From Psychrobacter urativorans (GTDB taxonomy: Bacteria; Pseudomonadota; Gammaproteobacteria; Pseudomonadales; Moraxellaceae), in assembly GCF_904846695.1 (NCBI RefSeq), contig NZ_CAJHBR010000006.1, forward strand, positions 1 through 64,000: a DNA stretch of 64,000 bases, written 5' to 3'. The position numbers and the translations under genes were made by a program. The notes beneath the pieces were generated by a model that saw only the letters and a list, made by a program, of their open reading frames with translations, searched no databases and was not told the DNA's origin. Below, piece after piece: positions 1 to 7,890 of this stretch; the stretch's first letter is position 1, and each line of letters begins with the position of its first letter.

Positions 1-204
1 ATTCGTCACCTATTACGAGCGGCAAATACGCTAAATGATGGCAAAGGATTTATTGGAGAAGGCTTATTACGTAAGCTATTAAAAGATACCTATTATGAGC
101 ATATCTTGCCACCTACCCATCTAGATATTCAGGAAGAAACGAAGCGTAATGACTCTATTTTTTCAGAGTATTGGGAGTCTCTTAAAGGTATTTGGCATAA
201 ATAA
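1..204 (+). CDS. C-terminal end of an unknown protein (partial)
   Basis: An open frame runs from the first base of the window to a TAA at 202-204, giving 67 residues of the C-terminus of a protein that starts upstream of the window. The piece is soluble and mixed in charge, with no membrane segment and no motif I can name; it ends with the residues WESLKGIWHK. No neighbouring gene on the same strand follows it closely. I do not recognise the family, and it could also be a remnant, although the lack of any stop over the visible stretch favours a real gene. Confidence 0.5.
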   Translation: MRHLLRAANTLNDGKGFIGEGLLRKLLKDTYYEHILPPTHLDIQEETKRNDSIFSEYWESLKGIWHK

Positions 205-370
205 GCTCCTTTAGATTGTAACGCTTGTGGTGGCTTAAACTCTCAGTCACCATAAGATAGTGAAGGTGATAGATGAAACTCTAGTAGTGATCTGTAGCTG
301 GCTATTTTAAAAGCTAAGGCAGTTACAGTTACTATGATGATTTCTCTATCACCTTTTTTTGTGCTTAGCT

Positions 371-592
371 TTATTTCTCGCCTCTAATGCGGTGAAATAA
401 CCAATCTGCCAATGGAAAAGACACCATCTGGGTTAGTGGCACAAGTATTATGGTTTCTATCAGTACAACTACCGAAAAGCTCAAATCCTTAGTAACCGGC
501 TTTAATACACTCAGCACGATTAACAACGTAGGAAAAAGACCTATATAGCCAATTAATATCTTTCTGAGTCTGTTTTTTATTTGACTTTTCAT
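371..592 (-). CDS. Small two-helix membrane protein, unknown function
   Basis: A 73-residue protein from the ATG at 590-592; an in-frame TTG at 611-613 would add seven residues (VRWCKI region) but has no better ribosome binding site. Two hydrophobic stretches, LIGYIGLFPTLLIVLSVL and FSVVVLIETIILVPLTQMV, separated by a short polar loop, predict a two-pass inner-membrane protein with a positively charged N-terminus and a basic tail (FHRIRGEK). The layout resembles small DUF2798-like membrane proteins, but I cannot assign it to one. It lies about 60 bases downstream of the alkene reductase on the same strand and may be cotranscribed with it. Confidence 0.5.
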   Translation of the reverse strand: MKSQIKNRLRKILIGYIGLFPTLLIVLSVLKPVTKDLSFSVVVLIETIILVPLTQMVSFPLADWLFHRIRGEK

Positions 593-652
593 AATCTTGC
601 ACCATCTAACCAAGGAAGGATTGTAGGTTTCTGGGAGCTAAAGACGGATTGC

Positions 653-1792
653 CTACTTTTGATAGTAAGGATAATCAATATAACCAACCTCAGTGCCTCC
701 ATACATAGTGATAGGGTCTGCACTATTGAGTGGCCAATTGTTAGCGATACGCTCCGGCAAGTCAGGGTTGGCAATAAAAGGGCGCCCGAACGCAAATAAA
801 TCTCCATACCCTTTAGACAGTACCTTAAGTGCTTTTGACACCGTATATTTACCCGCATAAATAATACGACCTGAAAACTCTGCTCTTACTGCCTGATAAA
901 AATCTTTTGGCAGATCAGGCGCATTATCCCAATCAGCTTCGGCAATCGACAAATAAGCAATGCCCGCTTTTTCAAGTATTTTAACTGCTTCAATATAAGT
1001 ATGATGTGGATTAGACTCTACAAGCCCTAGATAGACACGAGTCTCGTCGGTACTAGCGAATAATGGAGCAAAGCGAACGCCCATACGGTCGGAACCAACA
1101 ACGTCACTAACCGCCGCAACAACTTCTTTTAGAAAACGTAAACGGTTAGCCAGTGAGCCGCCATATTGGTCATCACGCTGATTGGTGTGTTCTGACATGA
1201 ACTGATTCACTAGATAACCATTAGCACAGTGTAATTCAACACCATCGAAGCCTGCCTCTAACGCATTACGTGCCGCTTGTGCATACATCTGTACTAGCTC
1301 ACTAACCTCTTCGGTGCTAAGTACACGTGGCTCGCTTGGGTCTGCTAGCACGCCTCCACCAGAAGTAGTCTCAATAAATACTTTGACATTATTAGCCGCT
1401 ATAGCTGAGGGTGCTACAGGCTGAGCATTATTGGGTTGTAAGCTGGTATGAGACACACGACCCACATGCCAAAGCTGAGCAAAAATAATACTGTCTTTGG
1501 CATGCACAGCTTTAGTTACTTTTTTCCAGCCTTCAATTTGTTCCTGTGAATAGATACCAGGTGTCCATGCGTAACCTTGTCCTCTAGGCTCAATTTGAGT
1601 GCCTTCGGTGACCATAAAGCCAGCTGTTGCACGTTGCTCATAGTAATTGGCCATCAAATCATTAGGAATGTCGCCTGACTGAGTGCTGCGAGAGCGAGTG
1701 AGTGGTGGCATAACAATGCGATTTTTAAGCGTATAAGGACCGAGCTGCACAGTTGAAAATAAAGGAGTAGTATCTAGGTTAGTTTGTTTCAT
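653..1792 (-). CDS. Alkene reductase, old yellow enzyme family (NemA-like)
   Basis: A 379-residue FMN-dependent ene-reductase that uses NAD(P)H to reduce activated C=C bonds and nitro or N-ethylmaleimide-type electrophiles in the cytoplasm. Length and order of motifs fit the NemA branch of the old yellow enzymes: LKNRIVMPPLTRSR at the N-terminus, AQLWHVGR near residue 105, and the substrate-binding pair His188 and Asn191 in ELHCANGYL, followed by DQYGGSLANR and the FMN-phosphate site GRPFIANPDLPERI near the C-terminus. The start ATG at 1792 has an AAGAG-type ribosome binding site. The LysR gene at 1937 is divergent and probably controls it. Exact substrate is unknown. Confidence 0.88.
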   Translation of the reverse strand: MKQTNLDTTPLFSTVQLGPYTLKNRIVMPPLTRSRSTQSGDIPNDLMANYYEQRATAGFMVTEGTQIEPRGQGYAWTPGIYSQEQIEGWKKVTKAVHAKDSIIFAQLWHVGRVSHTSLQPNNAQPVAPSAIAANNVKVFIETTSGGGVLADPSEPRVLSTEEVSELVQMYAQAARNALEAGFDGVELHCANGYLVNQFMSEHTNQRDDQYGGSLANRLRFLKEVVAAVSDVVGSDRMGVRFAPLFASTDETRVYLGLVESNPHHTYIEAVKILEKAGIAYLSIAEADWDNAPDLPKDFYQAVRAEFSGRIIYAGKYTVSKALKVLSKGYGDLFAFGRPFIANPDLPERIANNWPLNSADPITMYGGTEVGYIDYPYYQK

Positions 1793-1844
1793 AATATTCT
1801 CTTATAAATTGTAGGAATGGCTTTTCTAAATAGTATTATTACTT

Positions 1845-1874
1845 TAATCATTAATGTCATTGATAAATTAATGT
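1845..1874. promoter_or_regulatory. Candidate LysR operator between alkene reductase and regulator
   Basis: The 144-bp gap between the two divergent genes contains an AT-rich imperfect palindrome around ATTAATGTCATTGATAAATT, including T-N11-A type spacing of the kind LysR proteins bind. The location between a LysR gene and its divergent neighbour is classical; the site itself is an inference from symmetry only. Confidence 0.3.
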
Positions 1875-1936
1875 TCGTAAGCATAAAGATTTATAGGTAC
1901 AATTAGAAACAAGCACATTTTGTATAAGATACAATT

Positions 1937-2887
1937 ATGAATGGTATGAATCGGCTAGATATTAAACAGCTTAGGGTGCTGCATGCCTTACTTGAATCAA
2001 AGAATCTTTCTCAGGTAGCACGACAAATGGGCTTAACTCAGCAAGCTATCAGCGAGCACTTGCGTAAGCTACGTGATTTGTTTGATGATCGCTTGCTTGT
2101 TCGTCAAGGCAACAGCATGGTGGCTACACCAAAAGCCCTATCTATGCAATACTCTATTGATGAGATATTAAAACAGTTAGAGAGATTGCTAGAGCCGGAT
2201 GTTTTTACTCCACAGACTTATAAAGGGGTGTTTACCATCAGTGCAACCGATTATGCTACTCAGGCCTTGTTACCTCAGTTATTTCATATCACCCGGCGTG
2301 AGGCACCTGGATTAAAAATAATAGTACGTGATTTTGCTTCAGATAATGTCAATGAATTAATGGCAGCAGGTGAGCTTGATTTACTGATTACTTTTCCAGA
2401 GTTTATTCCTGATAATCTGCCTTATGAGACCTTACTAGAAGATCAGCATCTTTGCATTACTGGTTGTCATAATAAGTTTGAGGGGCGAAAAATGACTCTA
2501 GCAGAAGTTGCTACCTATCCGCAGCTGGTAGTATCTCCCTCACGCGCCAATTTAAAAGGCTCGCATGATCAATGGTTTGCAGATAAAGGTTTAAAAAGAA
2601 ACATTACTATGTCAGTGCCGAGTTTTTCAGCAGTATCTGATATTTTGTACACAACTGATATGATTGCCTTTTACCCCTCAAGATTATTGCCCAATTATAA
2701 AGTTAAACACATTGAGGTAGAAGCCTTGCCACCTAAATTTAAGGTGATAGCGGCCTGGCATCCACGCACTAACGACAGTGAAATACACCGATGGTTGATT
2801 GAGCAACTAAAAGCGTTAACTCTGCTGTTAAATCCATACACTCAAACTCGGGGGGAGGTAATCAGCCTACCGAAAGAAATTTTTTAG
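1937..2887 (+). CDS. LysR-family transcriptional regulator
   Basis: A 316-residue LysR-type regulator. The N-terminal winged helix-turn-helix occupies about residues 6-65 (LLESKNLSQVARQMGLTQQA followed by ISEHLRKLRDLFDDRLLVR), and the rest is the periplasmic-binding-protein-like effector domain of usual length. The start could also be the ATG nine bases later. It is transcribed away from the alkene reductase, so by LysR custom it probably regulates that gene in response to an electrophile or other small molecule; the effector is not visible from sequence. A hairpin with a T-run follows the stop by about 95 bases. Confidence 0.88.
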   Translation: MNGMNRLDIKQLRVLHALLESKNLSQVARQMGLTQQAISEHLRKLRDLFDDRLLVRQGNSMVATPKALSMQYSIDEILKQLERLLEPDVFTPQTYKGVFTISATDYATQALLPQLFHITRREAPGLKIIVRDFASDNVNELMAAGELDLLITFPEFIPDNLPYETLLEDQHLCITGCHNKFEGRKMTLAEVATYPQLVVSPSRANLKGSHDQWFADKGLKRNITMSVPSFSAVSDILYTTDMIAFYPSRLLPNYKVKHIEVEALPPKFKVIAAWHPRTNDSEIHRWLIEQLKALTLLLNPYTQTRGEVISLPKEIF

Positions 2888-2980
2888 GTATGCCAAATAC
2901 TCTTACATTATTATTATTTTTATTTATATCCTGATCTAGAATAGATAAATACTTATTCGTTAAAATCATATATTGACTCT

Positions 2981-3016
2981 TAGCTCACATTTAGCAGTTT
3001 TATGAGCTATTTTTTT
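2981..3016 (+). terminator. Rho-independent terminator of the LysR gene
   Basis: TAGCTCA (2981-2987) pairs with TGAGCTA (3003-3009), followed by seven T residues. The stem is short and has little GC, so termination may be leaky. The right arm and T-run are duplicated immediately afterwards, next to the relic element that begins at 3033. Confidence 0.55.
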
Positions 3017-3032
3017 ATGAGCTATTTTTTTG

Positions 3033-3275
3033 TGAGCTATGCTGAAGAAACCGTACAAGTAAACTTGGTAAACTAAGCGTATTAATCGGAGTTTACCATG
3101 AATAAGAAAATCAGAACTTACAGCACAGAATTTAAAACTGAAGCGGTTAAGAAGATAGCAGAGAACAATGGGAATATTTCAGCGACTGCAGAGTAGCTAG
3201 GCATAGTCATGCAGACATTATCTAACTGGAAAAACAAAGCTAAGTTTATCTCTATGGTTTCTTCAGCATAGCTCA
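3033..3275 (+). mobile_element. MITE-like relic of an IS3-family element
   Basis: This 243-bp unit begins with TGAGCTATGCTGAAGAAACC and ends with the inverted copy of the same sequence (3239-3275), so it has terminal inverted repeats of about 35 bp with a few mismatches. Inside is the 5' end of an IS3 orfA (from ATG 3098) that matches the copy at 9636 closely, but with an in-frame TAG replacing a codon at 3194-3196 and no remaining orfB. It is therefore a non-autonomous internal-deletion derivative of the element at 9571. No convincing target duplication is visible. Confidence 0.7.
3098..3250 (+). pseudogene. IS3 orfA fragment with in-frame stop
   Basis: Reads as a transposase OrfA N-terminus (MNKKIRTYSTEFKTEAVKKI and on) with the helix-turn-helix that binds element ends. 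A TAG interrupts the frame at about codon 33 and the frame then continues as LGIVMQTLSNWKNKAK before running into the inverted terminal repeat. The same protein is intact up to codon 90 in the copy at 9636. It cannot make a functional product. Confidence 0.75.
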
Positions 3276-3304
3276 GCTTGTATCTATAAGTTTTTATTAT
3301 ATGG

Positions 3305-3396
3305 CTGAACCACCCCAAGATTATCGGAGACTTAACCTGTTAAGCCAAGCAGCTTAACTTATATAAACAGTCTCCGAGATAGTCGGGGCGGTTGCG
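3305..3396. repeat. Palindromic pair of IS3-type ends (solo termini)
   Basis: A 92-bp imperfect palindrome: TGAACCACCCCAAGATTATC at the left pairs with GATAGTCGGGGCGGTTGCG at the right, with GGAGAC/GTCTCC at the inner side of the arms. The left end resembles the start of the IS3-family copy at 11537 (TGAACCGCCCTCGGATTGTC), so this is best read as the two ends of that element type brought together by internal deletion. Confidence 0.5.
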
Positions 3397-3458
3397 TTAT
3401 CCCTGCTGCCACTCTTCTTTAATGCTTCCGCATACTTTTGGAACACCACCCCTTAAAT

Positions 3459-4154
3459 TTACCAATCCTCTATTAACCACTGTTGGGTTAGTGCATATGT
3501 GCGCAGATAATCATCTGGGGTCACGCAGATAGAGACATCCGCCCATTCAAGTAAAGGAATATCGTTCTTTGAATCCGAGTAGAAGTAAGTTTTATCAAAA
3601 CTAATATTTGCTAATTTCTTTTTATCTAGCCATTTATCAATATGATATATCTTACCTTCTTTAAAGTTTGGTCTGTCAGTTAGTTTACCAGTATAGCATT
3701 GGTTCTTAAGTTCAAGTGGAGTAGCGATTATATTGGCTTCTAAAAGGCCAAAATGCTGAGCAATGGAAGATACTAAAAAATCATTAGTAGCGGAAGTAAT
3801 GACCACCTCGCGACCCAACTCAAGATGCTCATGCAATACGCGTAAAGCTTTTGGGCGGATGTGGGGAATAATCTCACTTTCAACATAGTCCTTACGCATC
3901 TCATAAAGGCGCTCAATAGGTAAGGTACTTAAAAACTGAGCGACAAACTCATTATATTTAATAGCATCCAGCGTACCAGCGATATATTCTTGGTAGAACT
4001 TTTGGTTAGTACGGCCGTAGTTCTCTTCATTAACGTAGCCGTGTTTAACCAGATATTTACCCCATAAATCATCGCTATCGACATCTAGTAAGGTATGATC
4101 TAAATCAAAGAGCACCAGCACAGTGTCTTTTTTTTGCAGACGAGGTGTATTCAT
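3459..4154 (-). CDS. HAD-IB family phosphatase (SerB-like fold)
   Basis: A 231-residue haloacid-dehalogenase hydrolase. The nucleophile motif is FDLDHTLL with Asp17 and Asp19, motif II is the serine/threonine in VITSATNDF, and the metal-binding acids are in SDSKNDIPLL near the C-terminus. These features place it with HAD subfamily IB phosphatases such as phosphoserine or histidinol-phosphate phosphatases; the substrate is not readable. A ribosome binding site AGGA precedes the ATG. It is the last gene of the minus-strand transport operon, 112 bases after the ATPase, so it may dephosphorylate an imported organophosphate. Confidence 0.75.
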   Translation of the reverse strand: MNTPRLQKKDTVLVLFDLDHTLLDVDSDDLWGKYLVKHGYVNEENYGRTNQKFYQEYIAGTLDAIKYNEFVAQFLSTLPIERLYEMRKDYVESEIIPHIRPKALRVLHEHLELGREVVITSATNDFLVSSIAQHFGLLEANIIATPLELKNQCYTGKLTDRPNFKEGKIYHIDKWLDKKKLANISFDKTYFYSDSKNDIPLLEWADVSICVTPDDYLRTYALTQQWLIEDW

Positions 4155-4265
4155 ACTAATATTCCTGTAGCTAATAATTGAACCTTAAAGCATATGCATA
4201 AATAAATTGATTTTCCATAATAAATATGAATTATTAATGAGGATATTAAACATATGAAATCCTCT

Positions 4266-5255
4266 CTATGCCATGGTTATGACCTCATCTTCAGGAATCG
4301 TTAAATAGACGCTATCATTAATAATGAGTTTGCTGGCTTCACCATAGTTAAGAACATCTACATCTAATATTTCACCTTCGTCAGTCTTTACTTGATAACG
4401 CACTACGCCGCCAGTTAATGTACGATCGATAATTTTTCCTGCGACATCTCCATTAGTAGAGTTTATCTGAATTGCTTCAGGGCGAATTGCCATGTCTAAT
4501 TGTCCAATGGGTAATTTATTTAAACAATTAAAGCGCCCAATATTGTAATTCCCAATGAAGCCAGCAGTGAATTTACTATTTGGCTGGCTATAAAGTTTCT
4601 CTGGTGTTGAATGTTGTTCAATACGACCTTTATTGAGTAAAACTACTTTATCAGACAAAGCAAGTGCCTCTTCTTGATCATGTGTGACAAAGATGGTTGT
4701 CAGCCCTAGCTCTTTATGTATATGTTTTATCTGTTGACGTAGACTTTTACGCAACTTAGCATCTAAGGCAGATAGCGGCTCATCAAGTAATAATAAGTCT
4801 GGTTCCATGACAAGAGCACGAGCGAGAGCAACACGTTGCTTTTGTCCACCAGATAAAAAAGCAGGCTTTTGCTGAGAAAATTCGGTTAATTCCACTAGCT
4901 CTAAAGCTTCTTTAACCTTACGCAAACGATTCTCAATGGGTAGCTTTCTAATTTTAAGTCCAAAGCCTACATTGTCAGCCACGGTCATATTCGGAAACAA
5001 AGCATAATGTTGGAAAACCATGGCAATATTGCGATTTTGCGGTCTGGCATGGGTAATGTCTCGACCGTTCAAAATGATTGACCCAGAATCCAAGAATTCA
5101 AGACCAGCTATGCTGCGCAATAAAGTGGATTTTCCGCAACCTGAAGGTCCAAGCAGAGTGATTAACTGACCTTTTTCTATATTCAAATCTAAATCACCAA
5201 CTACAGTAAGCGCACCAAAAGACTTTCGTGCATTCTTCAATCGTAAATAGCTCAT
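4266..5255 (-). CDS. ABC transporter ATP-binding protein (PotA/PhnT/FbpC type)
   Basis: ATPase subunit of an import ABC transporter, 329 residues from the ATG at 5255. I prefer this start to the upstream in-frame one at 5279 because GAAGGGG lies five bases in front of it and it begins just after the stop of the preceding permease. Walker A is GPSGCGKST, the signature is LSGGQKQRVALARALV, Walker B is DLLLLDEP, and the H-loop is IFVTHDQEEA. A C-terminal TOBE-like domain from about residue 250 is typical of the spermidine/2-aminoethylphosphonate/Fe(III) group. It works with the two permeases and the lipoprotein encoded upstream. Confidence 0.85.
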   Translation of the reverse strand: MSYLRLKNARKSFGALTVVGDLDLNIEKGQLITLLGPSGCGKSTLLRSIAGLEFLDSGSIILNGRDITHARPQNRNIAMVFQHYALFPNMTVADNVGFGLKIRKLPIENRLRKVKEALELVELTEFSQQKPAFLSGGQKQRVALARALVMEPDLLLLDEPLSALDAKLRKSLRQQIKHIHKELGLTTIFVTHDQEEALALSDKVVLLNKGRIEQHSTPEKLYSQPNSKFTAGFIGNYNIGRFNCLNKLPIGQLDMAIRPEAIQINSTNGDVAGKIIDRTLTGGVVRYQVKTDEGEILDVDVLNYGEASKLIINDSVYLTIPEDEVITMA

Positions 5256-5256
5256 G

Positions 5257-6105
5257 TTAGCCCCTTCTTTTTGAGCCACTAAACATATTAATAATGGCAG
5301 TAATAATAAGTAGAATAAAAAAATATGAGATAACTACCGCACTGCTTAAATGTCCAGAGAGATTTTTTAAGCTGTATAAGTAAATTTGAATAGTCTCGAA
5401 TTGTCCACCTATCAAAATATTTACATAAACAAACTCGCCAATTAAAAAAGAAACGGATATAAAAAATGCAACAATAAAACCTGTTTTGAGATTGGGCATA
5501 ACCACGTAAAAAACAGTCTTTAAAGAGGTCGCTCCCATTAGATTAGATGATTCAATCAAATCTTTGACTCCAATAGCTAAAAAATTACTATCCAAAGCTC
5601 GGTAGACAAAAGGTAATACAATGGTGAAATAACAACCAATAAGAATAAGAATGGCACCAATTTTGTTATTTAGGAAATCAGAATATAGGTTTAATACACC
5701 TATAGAACTAACGATAGGAGGTACTGCAAAAGGGAGCACCAAAACAAAATTAATCCAGCGCTGCCAATGTGGTTTTTTAGTGTGTACGATTAGTAGCACA
5801 GGAAATATTAAAGTAATACTTAATAATGCGCCACTAATACATAATAAGAAGGAATAGAAACAGGCCCATAGAAATCTTTCATCTGTCCAGATCTGTAACA
5901 ACCATTGAAATGTCCAAGACTCGGGTAATATAGATTGTGACCAATTACCCGAAATAGCATAGATACCTGTTGAAGCAATAGGTATTGTTATTATAGTTAG
6001 TAATACTAAAATATATAATGAATGATAAATCTTATTGACTTCAGATTTGGTTCGTTGCTTGCCCCCCATTGGGGAGTTAATGGTATTAGCTGGCTGATTT
6101 GACAT
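5257..6105 (-). CDS. ABC transporter permease (second)
   Basis: A 282-residue inner-membrane permease of the binding-protein-dependent transport family. About six hydrophobic segments are visible, starting with LYILVLLTIITIPIASTGIY after a basic cytoplasmic tail, and the EAA-type loop lies around ESSNLMGATSLKTVFYVVMP. It follows the first permease by 18 bases and abuts the ATPase start, so the two permeases probably form a heterodimeric channel. The family resemblance is to PotC/PhnV-type permeases; the substrate cannot be read from the permease itself. Confidence 0.82.
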   Translation of the reverse strand: MSNQPANTINSPMGGKQRTKSEVNKIYHSLYILVLLTIITIPIASTGIYAISGNWSQSILPESWTFQWLLQIWTDERFLWACFYSFLLCISGALLSITLIFPVLLIVHTKKPHWQRWINFVLVLPFAVPPIVSSIGVLNLYSDFLNNKIGAILILIGCYFTIVLPFVYRALDSNFLAIGVKDLIESSNLMGATSLKTVFYVVMPNLKTGFIVAFFISVSFLIGEFVYVNILIGGQFETIQIYLYSLKNLSGHLSSAVVISYFFILLIITAIINMFSGSKRRG

Positions 6106-6123
6106 AGCTGTTTTTCCACTTTA

Positions 6124-7032
6124 TTACGTATGATATCGACCAAGCAAATATTGATGAACAATCGTAACGATAAACATCAAAGAAACCAATATTAATGCTA
6201 ACGCCGCTGCCATATTTGGTTGTAATGTCAAATTACCTGCAATTAATGCTGCTATACGAATTGGTAATATATTGAAACTGCCTGATGTGAGAGCATAAGC
6301 AGTAGCATAAGCACCCAAAGCATTAGCAAACAAAATGATAAAAGTACCCATAATGGCAGGTGAAAGTATGGGTAAGCCTACTTTAAAGAAATATTGAAAA
6401 GCACTGGCACCTAATAGATAGGCGTTTTCTTGCCAATGTTTTTGTAATCCAGAAATAGCAGGGAATAATAATAAAGTTGCTAGAGGGATTTGAAAGTAGA
6501 TATAACTTAGCAGTATTCCATTAAAAGAGTAGATATCAATAATATTGGTTAAGCCGAGTTTTGCGAGTAATAGGGTCATTACACCACTAGAGCCAAAGAC
6601 TATAATCATAGCAAAAGCTAATGGAACGCCGCTAAAGTTACTCAATACTGTATTGATAGCAATGAGTATTCGACCTAGGGTAGAATCTTTTATCACTTCA
6701 AGCGAGTAAGCGCCTTGAAAACCTATTAATAAGCTAATTACGCTACTGTATAAACTAATTTTTAGAGATAAACCTATTGCTTGTAAGTAGAATTTACTAC
6801 TAAAGATATCTTTAATATTTCCTAAAGTTAGTTCACCTAAATCATTATAAAAGGCATTGATTATAATCCAGCCAAGCGGCGCAAGAATAAATAAGATAAC
6901 TAAAGCAATAAAAGGGAGAATGAGAATATATATTTCGACATTTTGTAGTAATTTTCTTGTAGGAGTGAGCGAGTCGATATTTTTACCATAGTCAGATTTA
7001 GTGGTTCGAGGCTCAAAAATTTGAGTGGTCAT
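6124..7032 (-). CDS. ABC transporter permease (first)
   Basis: A 302-residue inner-membrane permease. After a 30-residue cytoplasmic start, the segment IYILILPFIALVILFILAPL opens a six-helix core, and the coupling loop is near ENAYLLGASAFQYFFKVGLP, with the EAA-like spacing of PotB/PhnU/FbpB permeases. The start ATG overlaps the stop of the upstream phosphodiesterase gene (ATGA), indicating translational coupling and cotranscription. Confidence 0.82.
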   Translation of the reverse strand: MTTQIFEPRTTKSDYGKNIDSLTPTRKLLQNVEIYILILPFIALVILFILAPLGWIIINAFYNDLGELTLGNIKDIFSSKFYLQAIGLSLKISLYSSVISLLIGFQGAYSLEVIKDSTLGRILIAINTVLSNFSGVPLAFAMIIVFGSSGVMTLLLAKLGLTNIIDIYSFNGILLSYIYFQIPLATLLLFPAISGLQKHWQENAYLLGASAFQYFFKVGLPILSPAIMGTFIILFANALGAYATAYALTSGSFNILPIRIAALIAGNLTLQPNMAAALALILVSLMFIVTIVHQYLLGRYHT

Positions 7033-7838
7033 ATTAATAACTCTCTACAGATAGGTTTATCATGCTCAATACCTAGTAGGTTACAGACTGTACCGCAAAG
7101 CTCGGTTTGGTTAATGCCATTAGTCATATCATTATAGGAAAATTGATCACCAAATACATACAAAGGTACTTCGCGCTCTTCCAGTAAAGTCCCACCATGC
7201 GATAAGTCATTGTTCATACCATGATCGGCGGTAACAATAATCTGGTAGCCATCCTCTTGCCAAATATTTATATAGTTTGATAAATACACATCGGCATTAC
7301 GAGCGGCATTACGATATTGCATACTATCAACTCCAAACTTATGCCCTATATCATCAATATTCATTGGATGTACTAGCATGAAGTCTGGTTGATAATTTTG
7401 CCGAAGGTTTTCAGCATCATCAAACAGGTGTGAGTCAGGATAAGTGTCATCGTAATAAAAATGGCCATACTGAATAGGTAGCCTTGAGTCTGCAATATGA
7501 CGGTCGGTTGCCGCATTGAAAGGGCTGTGGTTATACAGCTCGCTTATCCAGTGATAAGCGGCGGCCGCAGTAGATTTGCCTGCTTGTTGGCAATAATGAA
7601 AAATACTTTTCTCATCAGATAGCCGCTGAATCTTGTTATGATATATACCACTGTCAATAGGACGAATACCGGTGAGGATGCACTCATATAATGGGCGAGA
7701 CAAAGACGGCAACTCACATTGTAATACGTATGATTTACCTCGTTTTTGTTCACATAATGCCTGCATAAATCCCATACAGTCAATACCAACTTTAGCGTTC
7801 AAACCATCCAATATAACTAAAATTACCTTATTACTCAT
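7029..7838 (-). CDS. Alkaline-phosphatase-superfamily phosphodiesterase/phosphonate hydrolase
   Basis: A 269-residue enzyme of the nucleotide pyrophosphatase/phosphodiesterase branch of the alkaline phosphatase superfamily, smaller than typical members. Metal ligands are visible as VILVILDGL at the N-terminus, HPMNIDDIGHKFG (D-x3-H) near residue 163, TADHGMNND (D-H) near 210 and a final HGG; the nucleophile should be the serine in PSLSRP. The ATG at 7838 is preceded by AAGGATTTATTTG; the TTG before it is a less likely start. No signal peptide is seen, so it acts in the cytoplasm. Encoded between the binding protein and the permeases, it probably cleaves the imported phosphoester or phosphonate. 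Confidence 0.72.
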   Translation of the reverse strand: MSNKVILVILDGLNAKVGIDCMGFMQALCEQKRGKSYVLQCELPSLSRPLYECILTGIRPIDSGIYHNKIQRLSDEKSIFHYCQQAGKSTAAAAYHWISELYNHSPFNAATDRHIADSRLPIQYGHFYYDDTYPDSHLFDDAENLRQNYQPDFMLVHPMNIDDIGHKFGVDSMQYRNAARNADVYLSNYINIWQEDGYQIIVTADHGMNNDLSHGGTLLEEREVPLYVFGDQFSYNDMTNGINQTELCGTVCNLLGIEHDKPICRELLI

Positions 7839-7890
7839 CAAATAAATCCTTAGATATCATGAATCTGTAAAATAGTGTTATAAATACATA

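Noticed and set aside
653..858. Small open frames opposite and inside the alkene reductase gene
   Set aside because: They overlap a well-supported 379-residue enzyme in other frames and have no motif or ribosome binding site.
3118..3318. 66-residue open frame across the IS3 relic
   Set aside because: It reads the antisense of the orfA fragment and the inverted repeat; no protein resemblance.
7544..7789. 81-residue open frame within the phosphodiesterase gene
   Set aside because: Entirely inside a gene with clear metal-site motifs; no independent support.
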